This document shows, piece by piece, positions 24,465-33,300 of a stretch of DNA of 35,194 nucleotides (positions within the stretch are counted from its first letter, which is position 1; each line of letters opens with the position of its first letter). The notes below the pieces were generated by a model. The model saw nothing but the letters and a program-made list of their open reading frames with translations. It was not told where the DNA came from and did no database searches. The translations under genes were made by a program, and so were the position numbers. The stretch comes from an uncultured Varibaculum sp. (GTDB lineage Bacteria; Actinomycetota; Actinomycetes; Actinomycetales; Actinomycetaceae): positions 1 through 35,194 of the forward strand of contig NZ_CABTZZ010000020.1 of assembly GCF_902489465.1 (NCBI RefSeq), written 5' to 3'.

Positions 24465-25247
24465 CTATTTTAGTAGCCAGGTAGCCAAAGCTTCTTTGTC
24501 TAAGATATTTCCAAAGTAGGAAATACTAGCAGCGTCAGCTTTAACCGGAACAATCCCGGTCACGGTTCCACCAGCTTTTAAGGATCCATCACCTAGGGAT
24601 TCTTCGTCCAGAACCGGAATTTCGGGATCCTTCATATTCCCTGAATCAGACGTTTGCTTCCAGTCAAACTCGTTATAATCTACTGGTTCAGACCCGGTAT
24701 TTTTGTAAGTAACCGTAACGAGCAGATATTTGTCGCCAACCTGATCAGTTTTTTCTGTTTTTGAATCTACCGATACTTGCAAACCATTGTCTAAAGTAAC
24801 GGCATTTCCGACAGCCAGCTTGCTGTTGTCTGCATTTTTATCGGTCTTCTTGGAGTCTCCGGCGTCTGCTTTCTCGCTGGTAGCGACAACGGTAGACCCA
24901 GAATTGAGGTCTTTTGTGGCCTCATCAAGCGCTTTTCCGAACACCCATTGAGTACAAACAACGATTACGATCGCAATAACGTTAATAACAATGGCAGCGA
25001 TCGTAAGACCTTTCCCTCCTACTTTTCCTTTGCGTATAGAGAAAATCCCTACGATTCCCAGGATCAGACCGATAATGGCTAACAAGAAAGAAATGTTATT
25101 AAGAATTGGAATCCAAGAACCGACTATCGCAACAATTCCAAGAACCAGAGACGCAATTCCTAGCCCCGATTTCTTCTGCGGAGTTGGCGCTGGCTGCGTA
25201 AACTGTCCCTGAGGATTCTGAACTTCCAGAGGCTGATTTTCTGACAT
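24465..25247 (-). CDS. Membrane protein with DUF4190-like helices and DUF4352-like outer domain
   Basis: The N-terminal 25 residues are Gln/Pro-rich. Two glycine-rich hydrophobic hairpin segments (about 27-60, with GLGIASLVLGIVAIVGSWIP, and 75-105) match the DUF4190 pattern. After a Ser/Asp/Lys-rich linker (about 118-145), residues 146-260 form a beta-rich domain containing KYLLVTVTYKNTGSEPVDYNEFDWK, which is typical of DUF4352 domains found on secreted actinobacterial and firmicute lipoproteins. The outer domain would face the wall. The function is unknown. The gene converges with the surface-protein gene. Confidence 0.75.
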   Translation of the reverse strand: MSENQPLEVQNPQGQFTQPAPTPQKKSGLGIASLVLGIVAIVGSWIPILNNISFLLAIIGLILGIVGIFSIRKGKVGGKGLTIAAIVINVIAIVIVVCTQWVFGKALDEATKDLNSGSTVVATSEKADAGDSKKTDKNADNSKLAVGNAVTLDNGLQVSVDSKTEKTDQVGDKYLLVTVTYKNTGSEPVDYNEFDWKQTSDSGNMKDPEIPVLDEESLGDGSLKAGGTVTGIVPVKADAASISYFGNILDKEALATWLLK

Positions 25248-25436
25248 GAGTACTTACTTTCCATAGATGCGGACACTAAATGAATCTGCAGGATTCTATG
25301 GTTAATCTGAACCCCACAAATCATTACCTGAAAGATGAGAATAAAGCGGTGTATTGCCAAAAATGGGTCAATAATTCTGGGCTAATGCCCATAATTCTCC
25401 GAATTATTTTCACTGTTCATTACATTTGATTCTCGC

Positions 25437-25446
25437 GGGGGGGGGG
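25437..25446 (+). repeat. G10 homopolymer tract
   Basis: Ten consecutive G follow CTCGC. Tracts of this length tend to slip during replication. It lies outside any gene I can support, about 190 bp upstream of the minus-strand DUF4352-like gene's start and about 260 bp before the toxin-like gene, so any phase variation would act on expression rather than on a reading frame. Confidence 0.8.
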
Positions 25447-25529
25447 ATTCTGTCAAGTGTGCTTTTCAGATCTCTCCACACCCGCGAGGGCAGGGCAGGA
25501 TACTAAACCACTCTCTAACATTCCGGCCA

Positions 25530-25589
25530 CACACCCTTTTGGGTATTAACCCCAAAATAAATACGCACCCCCATTCGGGTATTAACCCA
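25530..25589. repeat. Two-copy motif with GGGTATTAACCC core
   Basis: Two related segments contain GGGTATTAACCC at 25541-25552 and 25577-25588, 36 bp apart. Each is preceded by an ACCC that can pair with the GGGT (ACCC-TTTT-GGGT and ACCC-CCATTC-GGGT). Each ACCC/GGGT/ACCC series could form alternative hairpins or bind a dimeric repressor. They lie about 85-140 bp upstream of the promoter of the toxin-antitoxin-like pair. Confidence 0.6.
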
Positions 25590-25671
25590 CCTGTCCGACC
25601 CGCAAAGCGGCAGTCACAATTGAGAGATTAGAAAAGGAGCCAGATAAAACCTAGAATTTTGTTTCCATTGG

Positions 25672-25700
25672 TTGACATAGCGAGAGGCTTGTTTACTATA
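25672..25700 (+). promoter_or_regulatory. Near-consensus promoter for a leaderless toxin-like gene
   Basis: A perfect TTGACA -35 (25672-25677) and a TACTAT -10 (25694-25699; 16-bp spacer, or ACTATA with 17) lie just before GTG 25710. Transcription should begin around 25706-25710, leaving almost no leader and no room for a ribosome binding site. Confidence 0.65.
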
Positions 25701-25709
25701 GTTAACAGT

Positions 25710-25922
25710 GTGGAGATCAAAGAAAGCGCCTATAAACATGGCGTTAGAACCATAGACATGCTCCACGCAGTAAATAACCCTATAGATGTATTCCCTATGG
25801 ATGGATACCGCATATTGGTGGGAGCTGGCACAGATGGCACACTTCTGGAACTAGGACTCCGAAACCAAGTCATATTTCATGCGATGAAAGCAAGACCGAA
25901 ATACTTAAGGAGGAAGCCGTGA
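25710..25922 (+). CDS. Small toxin-like protein of a two-gene cassette
   Basis: Read from GTG 25710 this is a 70-residue protein, VEIKESAYKHGVRTIDMLHAV followed by RILVGAGTDGTLLELGL and VIFHAMKARPKYLRR. The pattern of an N-terminal helix with a histidine, two strands and a terminal HAM.AR.KYL is one I associate with small actinobacterial putative toxins of the BrnT/RelE-like size class; this is recognition by pattern, not proof. A longer frame starting at TTG 25659 would overlap the -35 box and is unlikely. Its stop overlaps the start of the HTH gene by four bases (GTGA), the usual arrangement of a coupled toxin-antitoxin pair. Confidence 0.55.
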   Translation: MEIKESAYKHGVRTIDMLHAVNNPIDVFPMDGYRILVGAGTDGTLLELGLRNQVIFHAMKARPKYLRRKP

Positions 25923-26188
25923 GTAAGCGGACTATCGAAGATATGCTCGATGAGATTGAGAACGCAAACAATGGGGCAGGGCCTGACCCGGTAGCTTCCG
26001 TCTATCGCGGTAAAGGACTTACACAACTGGCAGCAGCTATCCAGGCAGAAGAACGCGCCAAAGCCGCTATTGCCCAAGCGGTAAGCACCGCTAGGGCAGA
26101 GGGGGCAACTTGGGAAATGATAGGTGACTATCTAGGAATGACCCGAGCGGGGGCGTACAAAAAATTCAAATCCTTGCAGGTCGCTTAA
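25919..26188 (+). CDS. Small HTH protein, likely antitoxin partner
   Basis: The 89-residue protein has an acidic N-terminal helix (TIEDMLDEIENA), a middle helix rich in Ala, and a C-terminal helix-turn-helix (ATWEMIGDYLGMTRAGAYKKF) that resembles sigma-70 region 4-type or XRE-type recognition helices. The GTG start overlaps the upstream stop, and AGGAGG lies just before it inside the upstream gene. It probably neutralises the preceding protein and represses the shared promoter. Both roles are inferred from gene order. Confidence 0.6.
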   Translation: MSKRTIEDMLDEIENANNGAGPDPVASVYRGKGLTQLAAAIQAEERAKAAIAQAVSTARAEGATWEMIGDYLGMTRAGAYKKFKSLQVA

Positions 26189-26342
26189 TCTGGGGAATGT
26201 TTTCTACAAGGCGTGCACTCTTGCCTAAAGACTGAGCGTTAGTCACTAGCAAGTGATTGAATAGAGTGTTCCTCCCGGGAAGCTTTCTTGGACAAAAGTT
26301 ATTAGTCGAGCAAGCGTGATACGGTTAAACCGTATTTACCAG

Positions 26343-26430
26343 CGGAGATGGAGGGATTCGAACCCTCGAGGGGCTATCCACCCCAACTCCCTTAGCAGGG
26401 GAGCGCACTAGGCCACTATGCGACATCTCC
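26343..26430 (-). tRNA. tRNA-Ser (anticodon GCU)
   Basis: An 88-nt class II tRNA with acceptor GGAGATG/CATCTCC and discriminator G, an anticodon stem CTCCC/GGGAG around CTGCTAA (anticodon GCU), a long variable arm (GGGGTGGATAGCCCC) and a T arm with GGTTCGAATCC. It reads AGC/AGU serine codons. Confidence 0.95.
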
Positions 26431-26880
26431 AATGTCAAAGCACCCCCATAGTTTAACGGACAGCAAGGTTAGCGGCAAAAACCATTCGCGTGCATCCGGT
26501 CACTAGTTGCTCTACCGCAACTGTTGATAGCTTCAAAACAATCCGAGGCTAACGGCAAAACCCTCATTTTGATTGCCTCTATTTACCGTAGCCTCTTTTG
26601 CAGGGTTTAAGACCCCCGGCAGACAAAAAGCAGAAATGCCTAACATGAGGAACATGTACCGTGACAGCCGACGGTCCGGCCAGCAACCGCCCAGGAAGAC
26701 ACAAAACGGAGCTTCCCCCAAGCGGTCAGCCTTAAAACAAGCCGCGCGGTTAACTGGGCCGGTTGGCATGGGCTACCTGCCGCCGTAACTACGCTTAAAG
26801 CGTGGAAAGCTGCGGATAGTATTCCAAGAGGACTAGGGTAAATAACAGGGTTAAAGATTGCAAGGTTTGAGGAGGTAGAT
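26431..26880. other. 450-bp gene-free region upstream of the MFS gene
   Basis: No protein-coding or named RNA gene is supported here. Two similar motifs, GTTAGCGGCAAAAACC at about 26469 and GCTAACGGCAAAACCC at about 26548, and a palindrome ACGCTTAAAGCGT near 26790 are visible. A stretch around 26660-26750 is G/C-rich with several possible stems. It could be a long leader of the MFS gene or decayed sequence. Confidence 0.5.
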
Positions 26881-28215
26881 TTGTTGCGCACATTTACCTC
26901 CTTCAAATACCACAACTATCGGATCTGGTGGATATCTAATATTTTTGCTTCCACCGCCACCTGGATGCAACGAGTCGCCCAAGACTGGGTGGTGTTGATG
27001 GTACTCACCGACCAATCCGGATTTGCCGTCGGGGTGGTCACTGCGCTGCAATTCCTGCCGCAGTTATTGCTGTCGATACCGGCCGGAATGGTGGCTGACC
27101 GCTTCAATCGACGCCACATTATCCAGATCTGCCAATGCGTCGTTGCCCTCTGCGGATTGATAACCGGAATTTTACTGCTTACGGGAGTAGCCGCCCTCTG
27201 GCATATTTACATAATAGCCCTGATAACTGGAGTTGCAGACTGCCTAACCTCCCCGGCGCGGCAAGCGTTCGTATCCGAACTGGTCACTAAAGAAGACCTC
27301 CCTAATGCGGTGGGGTTAAACTCTACCGCCTTCAACTCGGCACGTCTGATCGGTCCGGGACTCGCCGGATTTGTGATCGCTGGTATCGGTCCGGGCTGGG
27401 TTTTTATCGCCAACTTCGTCCTCTTTATCGTTCCGGTCCTCAGCCTGGCGCTGATGGATCCTGCTCGGCTTTATCGTCCGGAAAAGAGTTCGCGCACCAA
27501 GGGGATGATGCGCGAAGGGTTGCGTTATGTGCAAAACCGTACCGACATTAAAGCGATTATCGCCATCCTTACGGTAGTGGGCGCCTTGGGGCTAAATTTC
27601 CAGCTAACCCAAGCGGTCATGGCCACCCGAGTATTCGGTAAAGGTGCAGGTGAATATGGCTTATTGGGCTCGATTATGGCGATCGGCGCCCTCGCGGGAG
27701 CCCTGCAAGCTGCCCGGCGGCGCCAGCCCCGCGTATTTACTGTAGTGGTATCCGCCGTCCTATTTGGAGTTTTAGAGGGTGCGCTGGCACTGGCTCCCAC
27801 CTACGAAATCTTCGCACTGTTACTGATCCCCACCGGATTCGTAATGTTGAATCTGCTTACCTGCGCAAATGCTGCTATCCAAGTTTCTACCGAGGAAGAA
27901 ATCAGAGGGCGGGTACTGTCTATCTATTTCCTCTTCTTCCTGGGAACCACCCCGATAGGAGCGCCAATAATCGGTTGGGTAGCCGAACATTGGGGGCCAC
28001 GTTGGTCACTAGGGGTGGGTGCCATCGCTTCCTTACTGGTTGCGCTGATAGTGGGGTTTTGGCTGTGGAGACATTGGAAAGTAGACGTTACCCTGCGCGC
28101 CTCCCGCCCCTTTGTCAGCATCGAAGGACCTCGAGAGCGGGCGATGCGGCGTCGGAAGGAACGCGCGGAGCGCCAACGGATTATGGATAACCAGTCGCGC
28201 GACACCGGAACCTAG
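26881..28215 (+). CDS. MFS transporter, MFS_3/enterobactin-exporter-like
   Basis: This 444-residue membrane protein belongs to the major facilitator group that includes EntS-type exporters. The N-terminus FKYHNYRIWWISNIFASTATWMQRVAQDWVVL and the loop motif GMVADRFNRRHII (2-3 loop) are characteristic, as are CLTSPARQAFVSELV and NSTAFNSARLIGPGLAG. About eleven to twelve hydrophobic helices are seen. The C-terminal tail is strongly basic (MRRRKERAERQR). Export of a drug or small metabolite is likely; the substrate is unknown. The start is TTG (26881 or the next codon, also TTG) with GAGGAGG just upstream. Confidence 0.85.
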   Translation: MLRTFTSFKYHNYRIWWISNIFASTATWMQRVAQDWVVLMVLTDQSGFAVGVVTALQFLPQLLLSIPAGMVADRFNRRHIIQICQCVVALCGLITGILLLTGVAALWHIYIIALITGVADCLTSPARQAFVSELVTKEDLPNAVGLNSTAFNSARLIGPGLAGFVIAGIGPGWVFIANFVLFIVPVLSLALMDPARLYRPEKSSRTKGMMREGLRYVQNRTDIKAIIAILTVVGALGLNFQLTQAVMATRVFGKGAGEYGLLGSIMAIGALAGALQAARRRQPRVFTVVVSAVLFGVLEGALALAPTYEIFALLLIPTGFVMLNLLTCANAAIQVSTEEEIRGRVLSIYFLFFLGTTPIGAPIIGWVAEHWGPRWSLGVGAIASLLVALIVGFWLWRHWKVDVTLRASRPFVSIEGPRERAMRRRKERAERQRIMDNQSRDTGT

Positions 28216-28332
28216 GACAGTCTTCCAGGTACATACACCGGTGTTTCAGCGTAAAAATTAGTGAAATAGCAGGTATTCCCATATTTCTTGGATTAGCCTT
28301 CCTCTTGGTAGTTTTCCCTGCGGTTCCGCTTT

Positions 28333-28365
28333 GTTAACCCATAGGTAACCTTAGGTTGTTAGCTT
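28333..28365 (+). promoter_or_regulatory. PHO-box-like direct repeats upstream of pit
   Basis: Consecutive 11-bp units GTTAACCCATA, GGTAACCTTAG and the weaker GTTGTTAGCTT resemble actinobacterial PhoP boxes, which are 11-bp direct repeats beginning GTTCA or GGTCA. The fourth base is A rather than C. Position upstream of a phosphate transporter fits. PhoP binding is inferred. Confidence 0.4.
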
Positions 28366-28408
28366 CCAGGTGAAAGTTAATATTTCTCATCTGGAGGGAG
28401 TTAATCCC

Positions 28409-30043
28409 GTGACTAAAACTGATATGCCTCCTGCAGAGGTAGAAGAACCTTTGGGACAGCTGACTTTTTTCCAAAAACTGGCGAAAAAAGATGTGTACTG
28501 GCACTTGGCTTTCGGTGGCCTGCTCTTGGGCAGTGCCATCTGGTTCATTTTTTGGGCTTTCGATTATGTAGGAGAAACCGATCAAGCGTTACTGCTAGTA
28601 ATAACTATTGCCTTCGCCGTGTTCATGGCCTTTAATATCGGTGGTAACGATGTAGCGAACTCCTTTGGAACCTCCGTTGGTGCGGGGACCCTGTCAATGA
28701 AACAAGCCCTAGTGGTGGCCGCGATTTTTGAGGTGTCCGGGGCAGTAATTGCGGGGGGAGAAGTAACCGATACGGTGCGTTCGGGAATCGTAGACCTATC
28801 GGCAATCTCGAATCTGCAGGCTATGGACTTTGCGCTAATCATGACCTCTTCCCTGCTAGGGGCAGCAGTATGGCTGCTGTTAGCGACCCGTATGGGTTGG
28901 CCGGTGTCTACCACCCACTCCATTGTGGGCGGCATCGTTGGGGCTGCCCTCACGGTAGGATTTACCACTCATACTGGGGGTTGGAACATGGTGCAATGGG
29001 GAGGCATCGGGAAAATCGCGATCTCCTGGGTGCTGTCCCCGGTATTGGGTGGGGTAGTGGCCTATATTTTGTTCAAATCTATTAAATCCTCGATCCTGGT
29101 TTACAATGAACGTGCCGACCAGCGTCTACGTGAAATCAAGCAGGAACGTGCAGACCTGCGTACTCGCCATAAGGCCTGGTTTGAGCGGCTCAATGAAATC
29201 CAGCAGGTTTCCTACACCAACGCGATGGTACGCGACGCCACCACCATGAATATGGGGGACTATGATCCCTCTGATCTGGAATCTGACTACTTCAAAGAGC
29301 TAGAACGTATCAACCGCGAAAAAGATGATGTCAACGCCCATAAAGCTCTAGATACTTGGGTGCCATTGTTAGCGGCATTTGGAGCGATCATCATTGGTTC
29401 TCTCATGCTGTTTAAAGGGCTGGATAACCTGGATATCAACCTATCTATGTTGGGGAATGTCCTGATCCTGACAATGTTGGCGGCAGCAGTTTGGATGGCA
29501 GTATTCATTTTTGCCCGTTCCCTCAAGCGGCGTGACCTTTCCCGATCAACCTTCCTGTTGTTCTCATGGATGCAGGTCTTTACCGCTTCCGCGTTCGCTT
29601 TCTCGCATGGATCGAACGATATCGCCAACGCTATTGGCCCGTTCATCGCGGTGCTAGACGTCTTGCGTACCGGTGGTATTTCCACAGAAAGCGCTGTCCC
29701 GGGAGCAGTCATGCTCACCTTGGGGATCGCCCTGATTGCGGGGCTGTGGTTCATTGGCCGCTACGTTATTAAGACCGTAGGATCTGGACTTACCGAAATG
29801 CACCCGGCCTCGGGATTCGCGGCAGAGCTATCGGCTGCGGCGGTAGTTATGGGTTCCTCGCTGCTGGGGCTGCCGGTTTCCTCCACCCACATTTTGATTG
29901 GTGCAGTGCTCGGGATCGGGATCGTTAATAAAGCTGCTAACTGGTCATTAATGAAACCGATTGCACTGGCTTGGGTGATTACCTTGCCGGCCGCAGCGGT
30001 TATTTCCGCGATTACGGTGAGCGTATTGCGGGTGATGTTCTAA
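28409..30043 (+). CDS. pit: Inorganic phosphate transporter, Pit family
   Basis: This permease imports phosphate with protons or as a metal-phosphate complex. Both copies of the family signature are present: FNIGGNDVANSFGTSVGAGTL near the start and FSHGSNDIANAIGPFIAVLD in the second half, each followed by a P(V)STTH/SSTH motif (WPVSTTHSIVGGIVGAAL, LPVSSTHILIGAVLG). A cytoplasmic loop of about 100 residues with charged helices separates the two halves. The GTG at 28409 is preferred because GGAGGGAG lies eight bases before it; GTG 28370 has no site. That gives 544 residues. Confidence 0.92.
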   Translation: MTKTDMPPAEVEEPLGQLTFFQKLAKKDVYWHLAFGGLLLGSAIWFIFWAFDYVGETDQALLLVITIAFAVFMAFNIGGNDVANSFGTSVGAGTLSMKQALVVAAIFEVSGAVIAGGEVTDTVRSGIVDLSAISNLQAMDFALIMTSSLLGAAVWLLLATRMGWPVSTTHSIVGGIVGAALTVGFTTHTGGWNMVQWGGIGKIAISWVLSPVLGGVVAYILFKSIKSSILVYNERADQRLREIKQERADLRTRHKAWFERLNEIQQVSYTNAMVRDATTMNMGDYDPSDLESDYFKELERINREKDDVNAHKALDTWVPLLAAFGAIIIGSLMLFKGLDNLDINLSMLGNVLILTMLAAAVWMAVFIFARSLKRRDLSRSTFLLFSWMQVFTASAFAFSHGSNDIANAIGPFIAVLDVLRTGGISTESAVPGAVMLTLGIALIAGLWFIGRYVIKTVGSGLTEMHPASGFAAELSAAAVVMGSSLLGLPVSSTHILIGAVLGIGIVNKAANWSLMKPIALAWVITLPAAAVISAITVSVLRVMF

Positions 30044-30061
30044 ACCGGTAGTTAACTCTAC

Positions 30062-30104
30062 TTGGCCAGGTAGCCCGAGGCTCGTCCTCGTGGTACCTGG
30101 CCAA
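30062..30104. terminator. Hairpin terminator between pit and tRNA-Arg
   Basis: An 11-bp stem (TTGGCCAGGTA at 30062-30072 with 30094-30104) carries a second small stem CGAGG/CCTCG inside. It is followed on the plus strand by AGCGGTTTTTAG. It lies between convergent transcription units. Confidence 0.75.
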
Positions 30105-30151
30105 AGCGGTTTTTAGAGGAAGATGGCGCCGTACATACCGCCATCAAATAG

Positions 30152-30224
30152 TGCCCCCGAGACGATTCGAACGTCCGACACCCGCTTTAGGAGAGCGGTG
30201 CTCTATCCCCTGAGCTACGAGGGC
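30152..30224 (-). tRNA. tRNA-Arg (anticodon CCU)
   Basis: Acceptor GCCCTCG/CGGGGGC (one T-G pair) with discriminator A, D stem GCTC/GAGC, an anticodon stem CCGCT/AGCGG around CTCCTAA (anticodon CCU), and a T arm GGACG-TTCGAAT-CGTCT. It reads the rare AGG codon. Confidence 0.95.
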
Positions 30225-30391
30225 GCAAGGCGGCCGTCAGCGCCTCAGCCAGTCTAGGATAACACTGGTTGAGCGGGCTCAAAATTGCAGTCCGGCTTAT
30301 CGAGGGAAAACCGAGACGTGAGAATTGTCGTTTTCGTTATCTTAGGGCATGGCAACCAGGGCAAACCCCTACTTTCGCGTATGGTGGCATC

Positions 30392-33300
30392 GTGAGCTTT
30401 AACCCGGAAACTGAGATGACCACAACGGAAGACCCAACTAGCGAGGCCGTCGCGGAACCAGCGACACCTAAAAGCCGTAAGCAGCTGGTAGAAGAGATGT
30501 TGTCGTACTGGAACGCCAGCTTAGAGCATACGATCGCTGAGGAGACCTCCTCCGGCTACCTAGAGCTGTCTGCTGCCCACCCCGGAGGTTTAGCGCAGTT
30601 ATATGGAGGGCGTCCGACTCGGTTATCTAATCTGGTACGCGAACCGCGTGCCCTGTCTCATTGCCGGATTCGGGCTCGCGAGGTACTGTCTGCTTCTCGA
30701 GACCGCGAATCCCGTTATGGTAGCGCGCCGGTTTATCTTGCGATCGGCACTGCCTCCTGGCGGCAAGGCGGCACCTTAGGAGCCGCCTGGGAACGCGCCG
30801 CGAGCAAATCTGCGTCCTCGACCACGAAAATGTCGGCAACCGCTGCCACGGCGGTAAATGCAGAAAGTGTCGTCTCTAGCAGTGAAGATGCTGCTAAGGA
30901 ACAGGCGGAAGATAGCGCGGTTTACGATATTGAAAAAGTGCGTGCTAGCGAGCCGCGTACTATTACCGGACCGGCATTACTTTGCCCGGTAGAGCTGTCT
31001 TTAACCGCTGATGAGGACGTGCTGATTACTCTAGATAGTGCAGTAGAAGTATGGCCGCCTCTGGAAGCAGCGCTGCGGGAGAAGGGTGAGCAGGCAGAAA
31101 TTGTTTCCATTCTGCAAGGTTTGCAAGCAGAAGTAGCTTTTAGCCCCACCAATGCTCTGCACGAATTGCGACGTCTGGGATTGCGGCACCTGCTGGGATT
31201 TGACCTCTATGATTCGCTTACCGTAGGGCAATACCTGCATCCTCTCTCCAACCTGGTCAAAGACTTTGCGCTCAATCAAGATCTATTGGAACAGTCGGAC
31301 GTGACTGCGGCTCTTTGCGGAGATGTAGATGCCGTTGGGAAGGTGCTTTCTCCGCTACCGCAACCAGTGTTGACCGACCGGGATCCTCTGGCCGAGCATG
31401 GGGTAGGGGATTTGGATCCCGCGCAGCATAACGTGTTAGATGCGGTGGCTTCCGGGGCAAATCTACTGCTAGATGCGCCTCCGGAATCGGAAAAGACTTC
31501 CACGGTGGCAGCAATATTAGCTGACGCTGCCAGTGCGGGGCGCACCATTGCCTATGTGCCGGGGGCGCGGCGTCGCCTACAACAGGTGTTGGGGTATTTT
31601 AATCGTCTGGGGCTAGAGAGTCTCACTCTGGATTTGTCCAGTCGCAGCCGTTGGCGTGACCTCATTCCCGCCAAGTTGCTGGAATCTTTAAGCGCTCCGG
31701 TGGAATCAGCGGATCCGGCGGCTGACGAAGTCACTATAAAGATGCGTAACGAACTGACGCAGGTGCGTTCCCAGCTGGGTGGCTATATGGAGCAGCTGCA
31801 TCGTAAGCGCGACCCCTGGCAGGTGTCCGCCTATGACGCCTTGCAGGTTCTGGCAGATTTGACTTCTATGAAGCCCGGACCGCGCACTAAAGTCCGTTTT
31901 GACCTAGAAACTTTGCATCGTATTGCCTCCGATGGTGCTAAACGTGCCCAAGAGTTACTGGCACAAGCCGCAGAAGAAGGAATTTTCTCCCAGACACGGG
32001 CAACCAATCCGTGGCATTCGGTAGTAATTTCTTCCCCCGAAATGGTTGACACCGCAGTCGAGGGGGTCAACCAGTTAGCGGGTCGCATGTTGCCGCAGGT
32101 GCGTGCAGATATTGATCGCGCCCAAAAAGAAACCGGGCTGCTGCGTGCCAAGAACCTTAACCAATGGCATGACCAGTTACGCATGTTAGACGGTTTGCGC
32201 GAAGCCATGGATGTGTTTAAGCCTCAAATTTTCGAGCGCTCAGCTGCCGATATGGTGATCGCCACCGCTACCAAGAAATGGCGTAAAGAACGCGCGCTCA
32301 ATATGAAGGAATCCCAGCGTCGACGCCTAATTAAACAGGCTAAAGACATGGTGCGGCCCGGCCGAAAAGTAGAAGATCTACATCGGGAACTGATTAGAGT
32401 ACAACAGCAACGTCGTATTTGGCGCGAATACTCTCCCGGTGGTGGCTGGCCAGTGTTACCAGGGCGGCTTGACCAGATGCAAAAAGCAGAGGAGGCGCTA
32501 CGCGGCCATATCACGCGCATACAGCCGTTCTTCTCCACTGGATTTGGCGATTTAATGCAAATGCCTCTCGACGAGTTAGCAAGTTTGATGGATAACTTGT
32601 CTCAAGATGAACAAGGAGCCGAGCGCCTTCCGCAGCGGGTAGCGATTCTGAAAGAACTTCACGATTTAGGTCTCGATGAATTGGTAGATGACCTGCGAGA
32701 ACGCCGGGTTCCTTTCGATTTGTTGCGTGCAGAGCTAGACCTTTCCTGGTGGGCATCAGCCTTGGCAGAAATGCTGCGTCTAGATGACCGCCTGGCTCAT
32801 TTTGATGGAGAACGCCTTGCCGAGTTATCTACGCGCCTGCGTGAACTCGATCTTGCCCAGGTGAACTCGCTGTCGGAACAAGTCTTGCGCCAAGTGCGTC
32901 ACCAGGTAGCCAAACTGGTAGACACCCAGTCCGAAACGGTCTCTGACTTGGAACAAGTATTGAAAGATGCCCGCAGCGATCTGCCAGAAGTAATCGGGCA
33001 ATTCCCGATTGTGGAGCGGTTGCGTCCGATTCGCGCGATTCCTCCGGTGCTGGTACCCCAGATTCTCGGTAATGATCACCCCGTGGATTTGCTGGTGCTG
33101 GACGGAGTGGAAAACACCGACTTGGCAGAAGTCATTCCCGCGATTGCGAGAGCAAAACAAGTGGTAGTCGTAGGGGATGTGCGCCGCAGTGAGCAAGGAA
33201 CCATCTCGGAGTTTGCGGGGATATTCCCGCAGCTAACCGCGCCTCCTACCCGATCTCGAGTAAATGAATGGGTGGCATCGTTCCTAGCCGATCACGACTA

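Larger units (their letters stand above)
25248..25671. other. Gene-free accessory region with homopolymer and short repeats
   Basis: No convincing gene lies in this 420-bp stretch. It holds a run of ten G (25437-25446) inside a potential stem, CTCGCGGG (25432-25439) with CCCGCGAG (25481-25488), and then two copies of a motif ending in GGGTATTAACCC. Base composition shifts locally toward AT. Confidence 0.6.

Noticed and set aside
26441..26480. Sequence like a tRNA 5' half (CCCCCATAGTTTAACGGACAG)
   Set aside because: No anticodon arm or T arm follows in a usable position, so it is at best a fragment.
26655..26752. Segment with GTCCGGCCAGCAACC and GGAGCTTCCCCC, slightly like a SAM-I/SAM-IV riboswitch core
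   Set aside because: The first helices and the usual 5' motifs of those riboswitches are missing, and the downstream MFS gene is not an obvious SAM target. A covariance-model scan would decide.
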